From: Longitalea arenae
GTDB taxonomy: Bacteria > Bacteroidota > Bacteroidia > Chitinophagales > Chitinophagaceae
Length of the DNA: 64,000 nt
Assembly (NCBI RefSeq): GCF_016924755.1
Contig: NZ_JAFFJX010000005.1
Location: forward strand, 1 to 64,000
Direction of reading: 5' to 3'
Shown: one piece after another, positions 26,912 to 35,647 of the stretch
Layout: every line of letters begins with the position of its first letter
How positions within the stretch are numbered: the stretch's first letter is position 1
The notes under the pieces: generated by a model
Databases searched by the model: none
Seen by the model: the letters and a program-made list of their open reading frames with translations, nothing else
Told to the model about the DNA's origin: nothing
Position numbers and translations under genes: made by a program

Positions 26912-27748
26912 TTATTTGAAGATACTATCAAAGAACGCTTTCATGTCCTTCCAACTCGCGCTGTCTGCCGCGGCATTATAGGCAATAGGGATATTCCATT
27001 TCTTCCCCACCTCAGTAGCGCGCGGGTTCGTGAATGCATGTACAGCTCCGGGATAGGCTTTGAAGGTATAATCGGCTTTTATTGAATCCATTTGTTTTTT
27101 GAACTGGTCAACTTCTTTTTGCGGTACAAAAGGATCATCGGCGCCATGACAAACCAATACTTTTGCTTTGAGCAGGTCTTTATTGGCAGGTGTGCCAACC
27201 AGTGTGCCATGAAAACTTACTACCCCTTTAAAATCCTCACCCAGCCTGGCCGTATTTAATGCCATGGCGCCACCAAAACAGTAACCGATAGCAGCTATCT
27301 TACCAGTATCCGTTTGCATAAAACTTTTCAGCGCTACCAGGGCCGCATCTACGCGTGCTTTTGCCTTTTCAGGATGGGCATAAAAAGGCGTTGCCAGTTT
27401 GAGGGCAGTGGAAGGTGAGTCGGTAGTAAGCCCATTGCCGTACATATCCATGGCCATGGCGATATATCCCAGTTTGGCCAGCTCGCGGGCGCGCATTTTA
27501 GGATAATCGTTCAGTCCCCACCATTCAGGAATGACCAGGATGGCCGGGCGTTTGGTATCGATGCTGGTATCATAGGCAACAAACCCGTTCATGGTAATGC
27601 TGTCACCGGCATAGCTGATATTTAATTCTTTTACCGCTGGTTCTTTGGTTTCAGTTCTTTCCCCGGTTTTTTTAGATGCCTCGTCGCTGCACGAAACAAT
27701 AGCAGCTGCTGCCATGAACAGGAAGGCAAAACCAAATCTGTGTTTCAT
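26912..27748 (-). CDS. Dienelactone hydrolase family lipoprotein
   Basis: An alpha/beta hydrolase with a lipobox at the N terminus (AAAAIVSC), so it is membrane-anchored in the periplasm or at the surface. The DLH-type nucleophile motif is GYCFGGAMAL with cysteine in place of serine. The acid lies in CHGADDPFVP and the histidine in YPGAVHAFTNP. True DLH cleaves dienelactone in chlorocatechol breakdown, but exported relatives act on unknown esters. The ATG at 27748 is chosen because it begins the signal sequence; an ATG at 27766 is possible. The gene is monocistronic and convergent with the kinase gene. Confidence 0.9.
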   Translation of the reverse strand: MKHRFGFAFLFMAAAAIVSCSDEASKKTGERTETKEPAVKELNISYAGDSITMNGFVAYDTSIDTKRPAILVIPEWWGLNDYPKMRARELAKLGYIAMAMDMYGNGLTTDSPSTALKLATPFYAHPEKAKARVDAALVALKSFMQTDTGKIAAIGYCFGGAMALNTARLGEDFKGVVSFHGTLVGTPANKDLLKAKVLVCHGADDPFVPQKEVDQFKKQMDSIKADYTFKAYPGAVHAFTNPRATEVGKKWNIPIAYNAAADSASWKDMKAFFDSIFK

Positions 27749-27915
27749 GATATTTGATTTATTCATCAATTGGGTTAATAAGTTTGCAATTTAGTTACTT
27801 GAACATTCAAAGGGGTTGAAAAGTTAACAGGTTGACTGGTTGACAAAGATGCCTGTTCCCGCAACTTACGACGATCTGTAAGTCCCCTGTATTCGTTTAC
27901 CTACTTTTTCAATTT

Positions 27916-28743
27916 TTAAACTTTTTCATAGATCCCGCTTTCCAAAACGATAGTTCTTTCGATAAGGCTGTTGCTGAGATTATCTAATTTCTCCATGGCC
28001 GATGGTCCCATCAGTAAATGCAATCCCAATGCCGGTAGTCCTTTTTGGGTAATCCGGGTCAGCAGGGAATCGAAAAAGGCGATCGCGCTGGCGGTTTCAT
28101 CCCTTACCTGTAAACGTTGCAGGCCGGCTTCCAGCAGAAACGTATGCAGTTGCTGCGGTGTAACCAGGAAGCTCAGGTTGGTATGATCGGCCCAGGGAAG
28201 GGGAAAGCGTAGCGGCAAATGATCGCGGCTCAGGATCTCGTAATAGATAAAGCGGCCCCCCGGCCTTAATACCCTTGTTACTTCTGTATAGAATGCCTTT
28301 TTGTCGGCGATATTCATTTGTACGTGTTGTGTCCATACGGCGTCAAAGCTATTGTTGTCGAAAGGAAGCGACAGTACACTGCCGTGTATGAAACGGGTTC
28401 GCTCTTGCAGGTCCGTCAATACCGATAATTGTTGGGCAGTATGTATATAATCGGCGCTTATATCGATGCCTCTAACAATACAGCCGTAGTCAGCGGCCAG
28501 CAGACGGCAGGCGCCGCCCAAACCGCAGCCTGCATCTAAAACCCGCATGCCGGGCTGCAGGCCGGCTGCCATAGCCAGTTCATGCGATACTTCGCGGCCC
28601 CGCACATGGAATTCATCAACAGGCGACAGGTCTTTGTGCGTCACCTGCTGAGCCTGAACACCTGCGCTGCCCAATGCTGCTATAATGGTTTCGTACAGAT
28701 CATCGCGGGCGTAGTGCTTTGCTATTTCGGCTTCAATGTTCAT
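27916..28743 (-). CDS. Class I SAM-dependent methyltransferase
   Basis: 275 residues with the methyltransferase motif I VLDAGCGLGGACR at about 68-80, an acidic motif II region (VRGIDISADYI), and FDAVWTQHVQMNI followed by RVLRPGGRFIYYEI. The arrangement matches ubiquinone/sarcosine-type small-molecule methyltransferases (Methyltransf_11 class), with a C-terminal helical cap. The substrate is unknown. A TAACTTTG element ends only seven bases before the ATG, so the transcript may be leaderless. It is divergent from prfB. Confidence 0.92.
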   Translation of the reverse strand: MNIEAEIAKHYARDDLYETIIAALGSAGVQAQQVTHKDLSPVDEFHVRGREVSHELAMAAGLQPGMRVLDAGCGLGGACRLLAADYGCIVRGIDISADYIHTAQQLSVLTDLQERTRFIHGSVLSLPFDNNSFDAVWTQHVQMNIADKKAFYTEVTRVLRPGGRFIYYEILSRDHLPLRFPLPWADHTNLSFLVTPQQLHTFLLEAGLQRLQVRDETASAIAFFDSLLTRITQKGLPALGLHLLMGPSAMEKLDNLSNSLIERTIVLESGIYEKV

Positions 28744-28747
28744 TTAG

Positions 28748-28872
28748 TTTCAAAGTTAATAAGTTGACAGGGTTGGTAAAGGTGATAAAGTAAACCGTAG
28801 GGTATACAGATTGTCGTGAGGTCTTAGACCAGGGATCTGTATCAACTAATCAACTTTTGAACTTTTCAACTA
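28748..28872. repeat. Inverted word repeat across the divergent methyltransferase/prfB promoters
   Basis: The left arm at 28748-28777 (CAAAGTTAATAAGTTGACAG) and the right arm at 28840-28872 (ATCAACTAATCAACTTTTGA and on) share reverse-complement words AAGTT/AACTT and GTTGA/TCAAC. The left arm contains the -7 element of the methyltransferase gene; the right arm touches that of prfB. Confidence 0.6.
28751..28758 (-). promoter_or_regulatory. -7 promoter element of the methyltransferase gene
   Basis: Minus strand TAACTTTG, an exact TAnnTTTG match, seven bases from the ATG. This implies a leaderless or nearly leaderless mRNA. Confidence 0.45.
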
Positions 28873-28878
28873 TCTTTA
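28871..28878 (+). promoter_or_regulatory. Probable -7 promoter element of prfB
   Basis: TATCTTTA matches TAnnTTTG at seven of eight positions and lies four bases before the prfB ATG. This is again a near-leaderless arrangement. Confidence 0.35.
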
Positions 28879-28882
28879 CGGC

Positions 28883-29978
28883 ATGACACAGGAAAAAATA
28901 AACGATATGAGGTCCCGCCTTGGTGGACTGAGGAGGTTTCTTTGACGTTGACAACCGTCAGTATAAAGTAAATGAAGAGAAACAACTTTCCCTTTCGCCC
29001 GGCTTCTGGGACGATAACAAACGGGCCACAGAGATACTCAAAAGCATTAAGCTAAACGAATTCTGGATCAAACTGTACGACCAGTCAAAAGCGGCCGTAG
29101 AGGATTTTGTTGTATTATTTGATTTCTGGAAAGCAGGCGAAGCCAGCGAAGATGAAACCAAGGAAGCTTATGAAAAGGCCCTGCAGCAACTGGATGAAGC
29201 CGAATTCAAAAGCACCCTTAACCAGCCGGAGGATGAACTGCCGGGCGTATTGCAGATAAACAGCGGCGCCGGTGGCACCGAGAGCCAGGACTGGGCCGAA
29301 ATGCTGGCGCGGATGTACCGGATGTATGGTGAAAAACAAGGCTGGCAGGTTACCGAGCTCGACTGGCAGGAAGGGGATGGCGCCGGTATTAAAAGCGCTA
29401 CCCTGCAGTTCGATGGTCCTTTCGCCTATGGTTTTTTAAAGGCCGAGAGCGGCGTTCACCGCCTCGTGCGCATTTCACCGTTCGACAGCAATGCCCGCCG
29501 CCACACCTCTTTTGCATCGGTTTTCGTGTACCCGCTGGTGGATGACAGTATTGAAGTGGACGTAAACCCTGCCGACCTGGAATGGGAATTCTACCGCAGT
29601 GGTGGTAAGGGCGGACAAAACGTAAACAAAGTAGAAACCGCGGTGCGTTTAAAGCACCATCCCAGCGGTATTGTGGTGGAATGTCAAAAAGCCCGTACGC
29701 AGGGAGAAAACCGCGAAATGGCGCTCCAGATGCTTAAGAGCCGCCTGTACGAAGAAGAGTTGCGCAGAAGGGAGGCCCTGAAGAATGCCACCAATGCGTC
29801 GAAGAAAAAGATAGAGTGGGGCAGCCAGATCCGCAGTTATGTTTTCCATCCTTATAAAATGATCAAAGACCACCGTACCGATTTTGAAGTAGGCAATGTG
29901 CAGCCTGTGATGGACGGCGAGCTCGATGGTTTTATCAAAGCGTATTTAATGATGGAGAAGGAGGCGGAGAGTAGTTGA
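28883..29978 (+). CDS. prfB: Peptide chain release factor 2 (programmed +1 frameshift)
   Basis: RF2 terminates translation at UGA and UAA. The reading frame starts at ATG 28883, runs 20 codons to an in-frame UGA at 28943-28945, and continues in the +1 frame from GAC at 28944 to 29978. The total is 364 residues, normal for RF2. Residues 198-200 are SPF, the RF2 stop-codon tripeptide. GGQ at 243-245 is the catalytic motif. The split is the conserved autoregulatory recoding, not a mutation: low RF2 slows termination at the UGA and allows the shift. The gene is divergent from the methyltransferase gene and is followed by a terminator. Confidence 0.97.
28931..28945 (+). promoter_or_regulatory. prfB frameshift site
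   Basis: AGGAGG, three bases, then CTTTGAC: an internal anti-Shine-Dalgarno pairing site, the slippery CUU codon and the UGA stop with a C after it. Spacing and order match the E. coli prfB site. A strong SD-like element here is notable in a genome with few SD start sites. Confidence 0.95.
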
Positions 29979-30013
29979 TAGCGTAGATAATGTTGATAGG
30001 TTTGATAAATGAA

Positions 30014-30046
30014 CGAAGCCACACTTTTTAGTGTGGCTTCGTTTTT
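30014..30046 (+). terminator. Terminator of prfB
   Basis: CGAAGCCACAC pairs with GTGTGGCTTCG around TTTTTA, followed by TTTTT. It lies 36 bases past the prfB stop codon. Confidence 0.9.
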
Positions 30047-30102
30047 CAAGATGTTTAGTGTAGGCCTTATAAAGTTGTTTAAGGTATCAACATTCGAACT
30101 TT

Positions 30103-30136
30103 AAAAAAAAATGCGCCATGCGGCACATTTTTTTTT
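30103..30136. terminator. A/T-flanked hairpin, possible bidirectional terminator
   Basis: A run of nine A and a run of nine T flank an imperfect stem (ATGCGCC with GGCACAT). It lies between the prfB terminator and the end of the minus-strand envelope operon. The remaining bases up to 30314 show nothing else. Confidence 0.6.
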
Positions 30137-30314
30137 GAGTGTACTTCAGCGCTGAGAACCCAGAAACTCATTCACTGAGCACTCAGTCAAGTATTTTTGC
30201 CTGCAGTTTCATAGCGGTAGCTATGTCTGCAGGCAAAATAATGAATACACCAATTAATATTGCCAGAGTAATTGAAACCAATCCGGCATTACTCGTGTTT
30301 ATACTTCTATTATA

Positions 30315-31223
30315 TTACCTCATTGCAGTGTCGTTGCTGAGGCCTTGTGCATATAAAGAACCGGGTAATACGTTCCAAATCAAAGACACCATACGGCGAC
30401 GTTTGTCATCAGCCTTATAGTCTTTCACTCTGTCAGGGTAAGGTAACTCTTCCCCTTTACCCATCCACTTGATGTCGTAGTTGATGAGTTTCGGATTGGG
30501 AATAAGCGCCTCATTTATTTTGATAAGGTCAACCAGAAGGTTGGCAATAGATTTTGCTCTAAGTTCTGATAATTTCACGTTCAACTCCTGGCGGGTAGGG
30601 TTGTTTGTTTTCATCTTGGCGAGCAGCGGAGAGTACAAAGGAGATTCCTTTGCGATCGGCGTTTCGTCAGAGAAACCATAACATACAATTACCGCCACGA
30701 ACCTTTGTCTTGGGTGATCACCAAAGAACTTGATGATACGTTGTACGATAGGCTCGATTGATTTTTTGGCCTCATCCTGTTTTTCAGGAGGAATACCATA
30801 ACCACCAGCGGGGAAGAAAGTGGCTGTTTCAAATGAAGAGAAAGTTGAAATGTCATAAAGATCGTTCAACGATTTCAGGTCGGTCAACGCACTTTGGATG
30901 ATCACGTTAGTACGTTCAGCAAACTGAAGGATCTCTTCTTTGGTACCGGTTTTTTCCAGTTGAACTGCAACGGCGAGCTGGGTATCGATCTTTCTCTCGG
31001 CGTCTTTCAGGTTCCGGATGATCTCCTTACCAATGTCAGGATCCACCTCATAATTTTTAACTTTTTCGACTGTCAACGCGATGGCGCGCTGAGCTTCTTT
31101 CTTGACTAACTCAAGTGTTTCTTGTGTGGTTTTCGTCAGGCTTTGGACTTGTTTACTGGGGCCGCAAGATGCAAATCCCATTGCCAGTCCTGTAACAACC
31201 ATGATTAATAGGCTACGAAGCAT
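30315..31223 (-). CDS. OmpA-like C-terminal domain lipoprotein
   Basis: 302 residues with a lipobox (GFASC, C20), so it is lipid-anchored. A helical region (30-130) follows, then an OmpA-like peptidoglycan-binding-type domain from about 165. Key features are VIVCYGFSDET, LSELRAKSIANLLVDLI and the terminal GKGEELPY...DDKRRRMVSLIW, which correspond to the GYTD, LSxxRA and RRRV elements of OmpA domains. The usual Asp and Arg that hold diaminopimelate are only partly recognisable. It is the third gene of a tight operon, 15 bases after the vWA-like lipoprotein. A role in tethering the complex to the cell wall is inference. Confidence 0.82.
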   Translation of the reverse strand: MLRSLLIMVVTGLAMGFASCGPSKQVQSLTKTTQETLELVKKEAQRAIALTVEKVKNYEVDPDIGKEIIRNLKDAERKIDTQLAVAVQLEKTGTKEEILQFAERTNVIIQSALTDLKSLNDLYDISTFSSFETATFFPAGGYGIPPEKQDEAKKSIEPIVQRIIKFFGDHPRQRFVAVIVCYGFSDETPIAKESPLYSPLLAKMKTNNPTRQELNVKLSELRAKSIANLLVDLIKINEALIPNPKLINYDIKWMGKGEELPYPDRVKDYKADDKRRRMVSLIWNVLPGSLYAQGLSNDTAMR

Positions 31224-31238
31224 AAGAGTAAAGGTTTT

Positions 31239-32510
31239 TTAATAAGCAGGACCAAAAGTGACCTGCTCTTTTGGTTTACTAATTGGCTTTTTCGGATTGG
31301 TTCTTAAATGGATACTTTTTGAAGTATCTATCTGACTTTTAACGGCAGATTCGCGAATATATTCTCTTTTATTAACATTTTCTTTCTCTTTTTTTGTTGC
31401 TGCCGGCTCAGAATATGCGTAAGAACTGTACGATGTGTAAGATTTACTATTTTCCTTTTTCTCTGTTATTTCTTTAGCCATTTCAGTAACGGGTGCAGGA
31501 TCAGCAACTTGTATTTCCTGTTTGGATTTGCTTTTCGCTGCCTTCGTAATTTCCGGATCAACATCGGTTACAGGTGTCCATGAAACCGACGTAATATTCG
31601 CAGACGACGGTAATTTTACCTTTAGTAATTTTTCTATCGACTCATTTATTTCATTGATGTTGTCATCTTTAATAAAGGCATAGGACTTTATACCCATTTC
31701 GTTGAACCATTTGCTCCAGATCGTAGTGAGCAGATTGTATTCGCCGGTCCAGTCATCTTTTGGGTTTAACTCCAGCACCACTACTTTCAGATTGGGAAAT
31801 CTTTTATTAACCGGCAGCAAACCATAATCGCCTTCCTTGAACCGGCTGTTCCAGTCGGGTGCTTTTTTCAGGTTATTGATGATCTGTGCGCAGGAGGTAT
31901 AACGGTTATTGCGCGAAGCGCGGCCTTGCAGGCTTTCAAAATCCATATAGCCATCGGTGATGATGAAAAGGGTATTTTGTGCATCCTTCTCCAGGTCGTC
32001 CTGCAGGTCTTCATTGAAGTATTTCCAGATGTCGGCGCCTGCATACGCAGTGCTGTTATTGCTGATGACCGCTTTTTTATAGATCTGTGGCAGGTAGGTA
32101 TTGAAATTCTTTTCTGTTTCCTCCAGCAATTTAGCCTTTTCTTCCGGCTGTGCTGAAGCCAGCGTAAGCCGAAGGTTACCGGCCATGTCATATACTTCGC
32201 TTGCGGTAGTCCGTTGGGGCGCTACCATCAGCTTCAATTTATCATTTACGGTAAAGTATAACCTGGTGGGATCTTTTGCATTCAGTTTAGATTTGAACGC
32301 GGCGTAGATCGATTGAATGACCTGTATATCTTTCGGAACCTGCTGCTGGTTGTTATACAGTATCCGGTCGCTCAGATCGAGCAATACAATGTAGTTGTCT
32401 TTAGGCGGTGCGGATCCATCTTTTTTTGCATCCTTAACAGCCTCTTCGATTTCATTGCAGCCTGCCAGTATCCAGGCGCACATAATTGCGGTGATGAGGT
32501 AACGTGCCAT
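31239..32510 (-). CDS. vWA-like lipoprotein of unknown function
   Basis: 423 residues with a lipobox (ILAGC, C18). The region 38-300 looks like a von Willebrand A fold: strand IVLLDLSDRI (D45, S47), a Thr/Gly region near 152-160, and LFIITDGYMDFES (184-196). The metal-site triad DxSxS is DLSDR here, so the MIDAS is altered at the last serine. The C-terminal 110 residues are low-complexity (Lys, Ser, Glu, Tyr) and probably disordered. I do not recognise a named family. It is the middle gene of the operon, 30 bases after the membrane protein gene. Confidence 0.8.
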   Translation of the reverse strand: MARYLITAIMCAWILAGCNEIEEAVKDAKKDGSAPPKDNYIVLLDLSDRILYNNQQQVPKDIQVIQSIYAAFKSKLNAKDPTRLYFTVNDKLKLMVAPQRTTASEVYDMAGNLRLTLASAQPEEKAKLLEETEKNFNTYLPQIYKKAVISNNSTAYAGADIWKYFNEDLQDDLEKDAQNTLFIITDGYMDFESLQGRASRNNRYTSCAQIINNLKKAPDWNSRFKEGDYGLLPVNKRFPNLKVVVLELNPKDDWTGEYNLLTTIWSKWFNEMGIKSYAFIKDDNINEINESIEKLLKVKLPSSANITSVSWTPVTDVDPEITKAAKSKSKQEIQVADPAPVTEMAKEITEKKENSKSYTSYSSYAYSEPAATKKEKENVNKREYIRESAVKSQIDTSKSIHLRTNPKKPISKPKEQVTFGPAY

Positions 32511-32540
32511 AACTCAAGGATAAAGAAACCTATTAAAAAA

Positions 32541-33746
32541 TTACTTGAAATAAGATTCCTGAAATTCTTTCAGCTCCTTTATATAGGCATCTGTTTTTTC
32601 GTTGATGAGCTTGATCTGCTCTTCTCCTTTCTCGCGCCCGTATAAAGTTGCCAGGTAACCGTTCCAGCCGTCTCTGAAATAATTGATGTTCTTTTCAATT
32701 GCATCAACCGGCAGAACCAGTCTGTCTTTTTCCTTGCTCAGGTCGTCCGCTCTTTGGGTGATCTGCTGCAACTCAGTTTCGTAAAGCATTCGCTTTTCTT
32801 CCAGCTGAAGTATTTCATCCTGTAAACGATGAATACGTTTATAGCGCAATTTCAACTGGTTGCGTTTGCCCCATTCCATCTGCATTAAATAATATACAGA
32901 GCTCCAGATGGCAAACACGCCAAAACCAAGGAACAGTACCAGGTAAAAACGCGAATCGGCGAATACCGGTACTATCAGCGTTTTAAATTCATCCCGGTTA
33001 AGCTTGATCAGGATCTCATTCACTGCGGTATGAACCTGAAGAGCAAGCAAAATGTCGCCAATAAAAACCAGGCTTAGCAATCCCCAAACAACTTTCTTGT
33101 ATTTCATGCCTCTTTCCGAGAACAGATGAATGGATGTTCCCAGGGCAAAGAAAATAGTGGGGAATACGATCAGGGGGGGGTAATTGATGATAAGAAAGAC
33201 CAGTCTTCGAAGGCTGGGTAACAACTGTATGTTTAGCCTTCCTTCCTGGAAAAGGGTCATTGGATCTACACCGTTCAACGCAAAATCCGCTACACTCATG
33301 TAAAAGTATAACAAGTAAAACGAAAGTGCAACTAAAAGAAACAATAAAAATAAAAAAGTACCCCAGCTGAAGCTGTTATACTGAACCTCTTGCCCATGCG
33401 AACGGTGGGTGTTTATCTCATCTAATTGATTTTTAAGCAGATTAATCTCAGACTGTTTTACGGGCACCAATCCTTTCGTAATATCGCGACTGTTATGAAT
33501 TTCATCGGCCTTGCCCTTGAGCTCATAATATTTTTCCAGTAATGTGTCTATCTGCTTCTGAATACGAATACGGCTCTCTTCCGATTTGGGCAGTAATTTC
33601 ATGGCGTCCTGCTCACTGAGAATGGAACCACTGCGTACTTTGTTTAACAGTCCTTTATAGGCTTCAATACCACCTTTATAAGTACCGGCCTGCTCAACGC
33701 CGTATTCGCGCATGTCTTTTACGACAATATTAGATAGATCAGGCAT
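32541..33746 (-). CDS. Four-helix membrane protein with flanking coiled coils, unknown function
   Basis: 401 residues. Order: a hydrophilic helical N-terminal part (1-130, charged coiled-coil character near 65-125), four predicted membrane helices (about 135-165, 190-220, 228-255, 270-295), and a C-terminal coiled coil (about 300-385, rich in Glu, Lys, Leu and Gln). No catalytic motif was seen and no family recognised. The ATG at 33746 is preferred; an in-frame GTG at 33794 would add 16 residues. An exact TAAATTTG promoter element lies at 33829-33836. It is the first gene of the three-gene operon, so the lipoproteins are probably its partners. Confidence 0.8.
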   Translation of the reverse strand: MPDLSNIVVKDMREYGVEQAGTYKGGIEAYKGLLNKVRSGSILSEQDAMKLLPKSEESRIRIQKQIDTLLEKYYELKGKADEIHNSRDITKGLVPVKQSEINLLKNQLDEINTHRSHGQEVQYNSFSWGTFLFLLFLLVALSFYLLYFYMSVADFALNGVDPMTLFQEGRLNIQLLPSLRRLVFLIINYPPLIVFPTIFFALGTSIHLFSERGMKYKKVVWGLLSLVFIGDILLALQVHTAVNEILIKLNRDEFKTLIVPVFADSRFYLVLFLGFGVFAIWSSVYYLMQMEWGKRNQLKLRYKRIHRLQDEILQLEEKRMLYETELQQITQRADDLSKEKDRLVLPVDAIEKNINYFRDGWNGYLATLYGREKGEEQIKLINEKTDAYIKELKEFQESYFK

Positions 33747-33828
33747 ATGATACCTGTTACTATCAGCTAGTTTTGATTTTCCGGAAATGATCACTGATTA
33801 ACGGTTAGTTTTTGAGGGTAAATGTTTC

Positions 33829-33836
33829 CAAATTTA
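33829..33836 (-). promoter_or_regulatory. -7 promoter element of the envelope operon
   Basis: Minus strand TAAATTTG, an exact TAnnTTTG match, upstream of the four-helix membrane protein gene. A TTG lies 15 bases further upstream, slightly closer than usual for a -33 element. Confidence 0.45.
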
Positions 33837-33953
33837 ACTGAATGGCGGATGCAAAAACCGGTATGTGCACACCCTGTGGATAAAAGCCAGGCCTGATTTT
33901 CAGCCGGATTTATAATATTTTGTCAGTCAGTGTTTTGACCGCCGGTGACGGTT

Positions 33954-33984
33954 TTGTTTAATATAAACCAGCTAAGTAACTTCG
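33954..33984 (+). promoter_or_regulatory. Probable promoter of pruA
   Basis: TTG at 33954-33956 and TAACTTCG at 33977-33984 (seven of eight to TAnnTTTG) are separated by 20 bases, consistent with Bacteroidota -33/-7 spacing. The leader to the ATG is about 20 bases. Confidence 0.4.
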
Positions 33985-34006
33985 CAGGCTCAAAAACACA
34001 TGTATT

Positions 34007-35638
34007 ATGGAATTCGGCTATTTTCATTATCCACTGCCGGCCAATGAACCTGTTTTGTCTTACGCGCCCGGGTCGCCCGAAAGGAAGCGCCTGAAGGAAG
34101 TACTCGCAGAGTTGAAACAGGAAAAGGCTGATGTACCTATGTATATCGGCGGGCTGGAAGTGCGCACCAACAAAAAAGAAAAAATGCATCCCCCACATGA
34201 AATAAAACATGTGCTGGGACATTACCATACCGGGGAAGAAAAACATGTAAAACAGGCTATTGAAGCCGCCCTTGCCGCCCGCGAAAGCTGGGGCGCCATG
34301 AGCTGGGAAAGCCGCGCCCATATTTTTCTGAAAGCGGCTGACCTCATTGCTACCAAGTACCGGCCATATATGAATGGTACTACCATGCTGGGGCAAAGCA
34401 AGAACGCTTACCAGGCCGAGATCGACAGCGCCTGTGAACTCATTGATTTTCTACGCTTCAATGTACACTTCCTGAGTGAGATCTACCGCCAGCAACCGGT
34501 GAGCGCCAGCGGTGTACATAACCGCATGGAGTATCGTCCGCTGGAAGGATTTGTGCTGGCAGTTACTCCTTTTAACTTTACCGCTATCGGTGGTAACCTG
34601 CCAACCTCGGCAGCTATGTGCGGCAACGTAGTGGTTTGGAAACCGGCGCATACGCAGGTATACTCGGCGCAGATGTTCATGCGCATTCTGAAAGAGGCGG
34701 GTTTACCGGATGGTGTTATCAATCTTATTTACGTTGACGGTCCCACGTTAGGCAATGTATGTTTTAATCATCCCGATTTTGCCGGGGTGCATTTTACCGG
34801 TTCTACCGGCGTATTCAACACCATGTGGGAAACGATTGGTAAGAATATGCATACCTACAGATCATATCCGCGCATTGTGGGCGAAACCGGTGGTAAGGAT
34901 TTTGTACTGGCGCATAAAAGTGCTGATGTTGATCTGCTTGTAACTGCCTTGTTACGCGGGGCGTTCGAATACCAGGGACAAAAATGTTCTGCTGCCTCCC
35001 GTGCTTATATCCCCAGCAACCTGGCAGAAGATGTAAAAAAGAAGCTGATCGCCGGTATTGAAAGTTTTTCTATGGGCACCGTAGAGAACTTCAGCAACTT
35101 TATCAATGCCGTGATCGATGAAAAGAGCTTCAATAAAATTGAATCGTATATCGAGAAAGCAAAGAACGATCCGAAAGCCGTTATCTGGGCTGGTGGTAAA
35201 TGCGATAAAACGAACGGTTATTTTGTGCAGCCTACAGTGATCGAGGCTAAAGACCCTATGTATGTTACTATGTGCGAAGAGATCTTCGGACCCGTATTAA
35301 CCGTGTATGTGTACAATGCCGATAAGTTTGAAGATACACTGGAGCTGGTGAATAAAACCTCTCCCTATGCATTGACCGGCTCTATTATTGCGCAGGACCG
35401 AGCGGCTGTTCAACAGGCAACCGTTAAACTGCGTCATGCCGCTGGTAATTTTTATATTAATGATAAACCTACCGGCGCTATTGTGGGGCAACAACCTTTC
35501 GGGGGCGCCCGTGCCAGCGGTACGAATGATAAAGCAGGTTCTATCTTAAACCTCTATCGCTGGCTCAGTGCCAGAACGATCAAGGAAACCTTCAATGCAC
35601 CGGTTGACTATCGTTATCCGTTTATGGCGGAAGAATAA
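34007..35638 (+). CDS. pruA: L-glutamate gamma-semialdehyde dehydrogenase
   Basis: This enzyme oxidises glutamate semialdehyde (pyrroline-5-carboxylate) to glutamate with NAD, the second step of proline catabolism. The 543-residue aldehyde dehydrogenase has the active-site Cys C327 in EYQGQKCSAASRAY and the general base Glu E293 in VGETGGKD. It also shows FNFTAIGGNLPT and the cofactor motif HFTGSTGVF. Length and motifs fit the monofunctional PruA (group with human ALDH4A1), not the bifunctional PutA. No proline dehydrogenase gene lies nearby. A terminator follows 110 bases downstream. Confidence 0.96.
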   Translation: MEFGYFHYPLPANEPVLSYAPGSPERKRLKEVLAELKQEKADVPMYIGGLEVRTNKKEKMHPPHEIKHVLGHYHTGEEKHVKQAIEAALAARESWGAMSWESRAHIFLKAADLIATKYRPYMNGTTMLGQSKNAYQAEIDSACELIDFLRFNVHFLSEIYRQQPVSASGVHNRMEYRPLEGFVLAVTPFNFTAIGGNLPTSAAMCGNVVVWKPAHTQVYSAQMFMRILKEAGLPDGVINLIYVDGPTLGNVCFNHPDFAGVHFTGSTGVFNTMWETIGKNMHTYRSYPRIVGETGGKDFVLAHKSADVDLLVTALLRGAFEYQGQKCSAASRAYIPSNLAEDVKKKLIAGIESFSMGTVENFSNFINAVIDEKSFNKIESYIEKAKNDPKAVIWAGGKCDKTNGYFVQPTVIEAKDPMYVTMCEEIFGPVLTVYVYNADKFEDTLELVNKTSPYALTGSIIAQDRAAVQQATVKLRHAAGNFYINDKPTGAIVGQQPFGGARASGTNDKAGSILNLYRWLSARTIKETFNAPVDYRYPFMAEE

Positions 35639-35647
35639 ACACAATAT

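Noticed and set aside
28943-28945. In-frame UGA that would make prfB look broken
   Set aside because: The site has the full programmed frameshift context and the downstream frame is intact for 344 residues, so it is recoding, not a pseudogene.
30315-33746. Zorya-type defence system (membrane motor plus OmpA protein)
   Set aside because: No MotA/ZorA-like sequence, no helicase or nuclease genes beside the operon, and the OmpA-like protein is a lipoprotein. The likeness is only in general layout.
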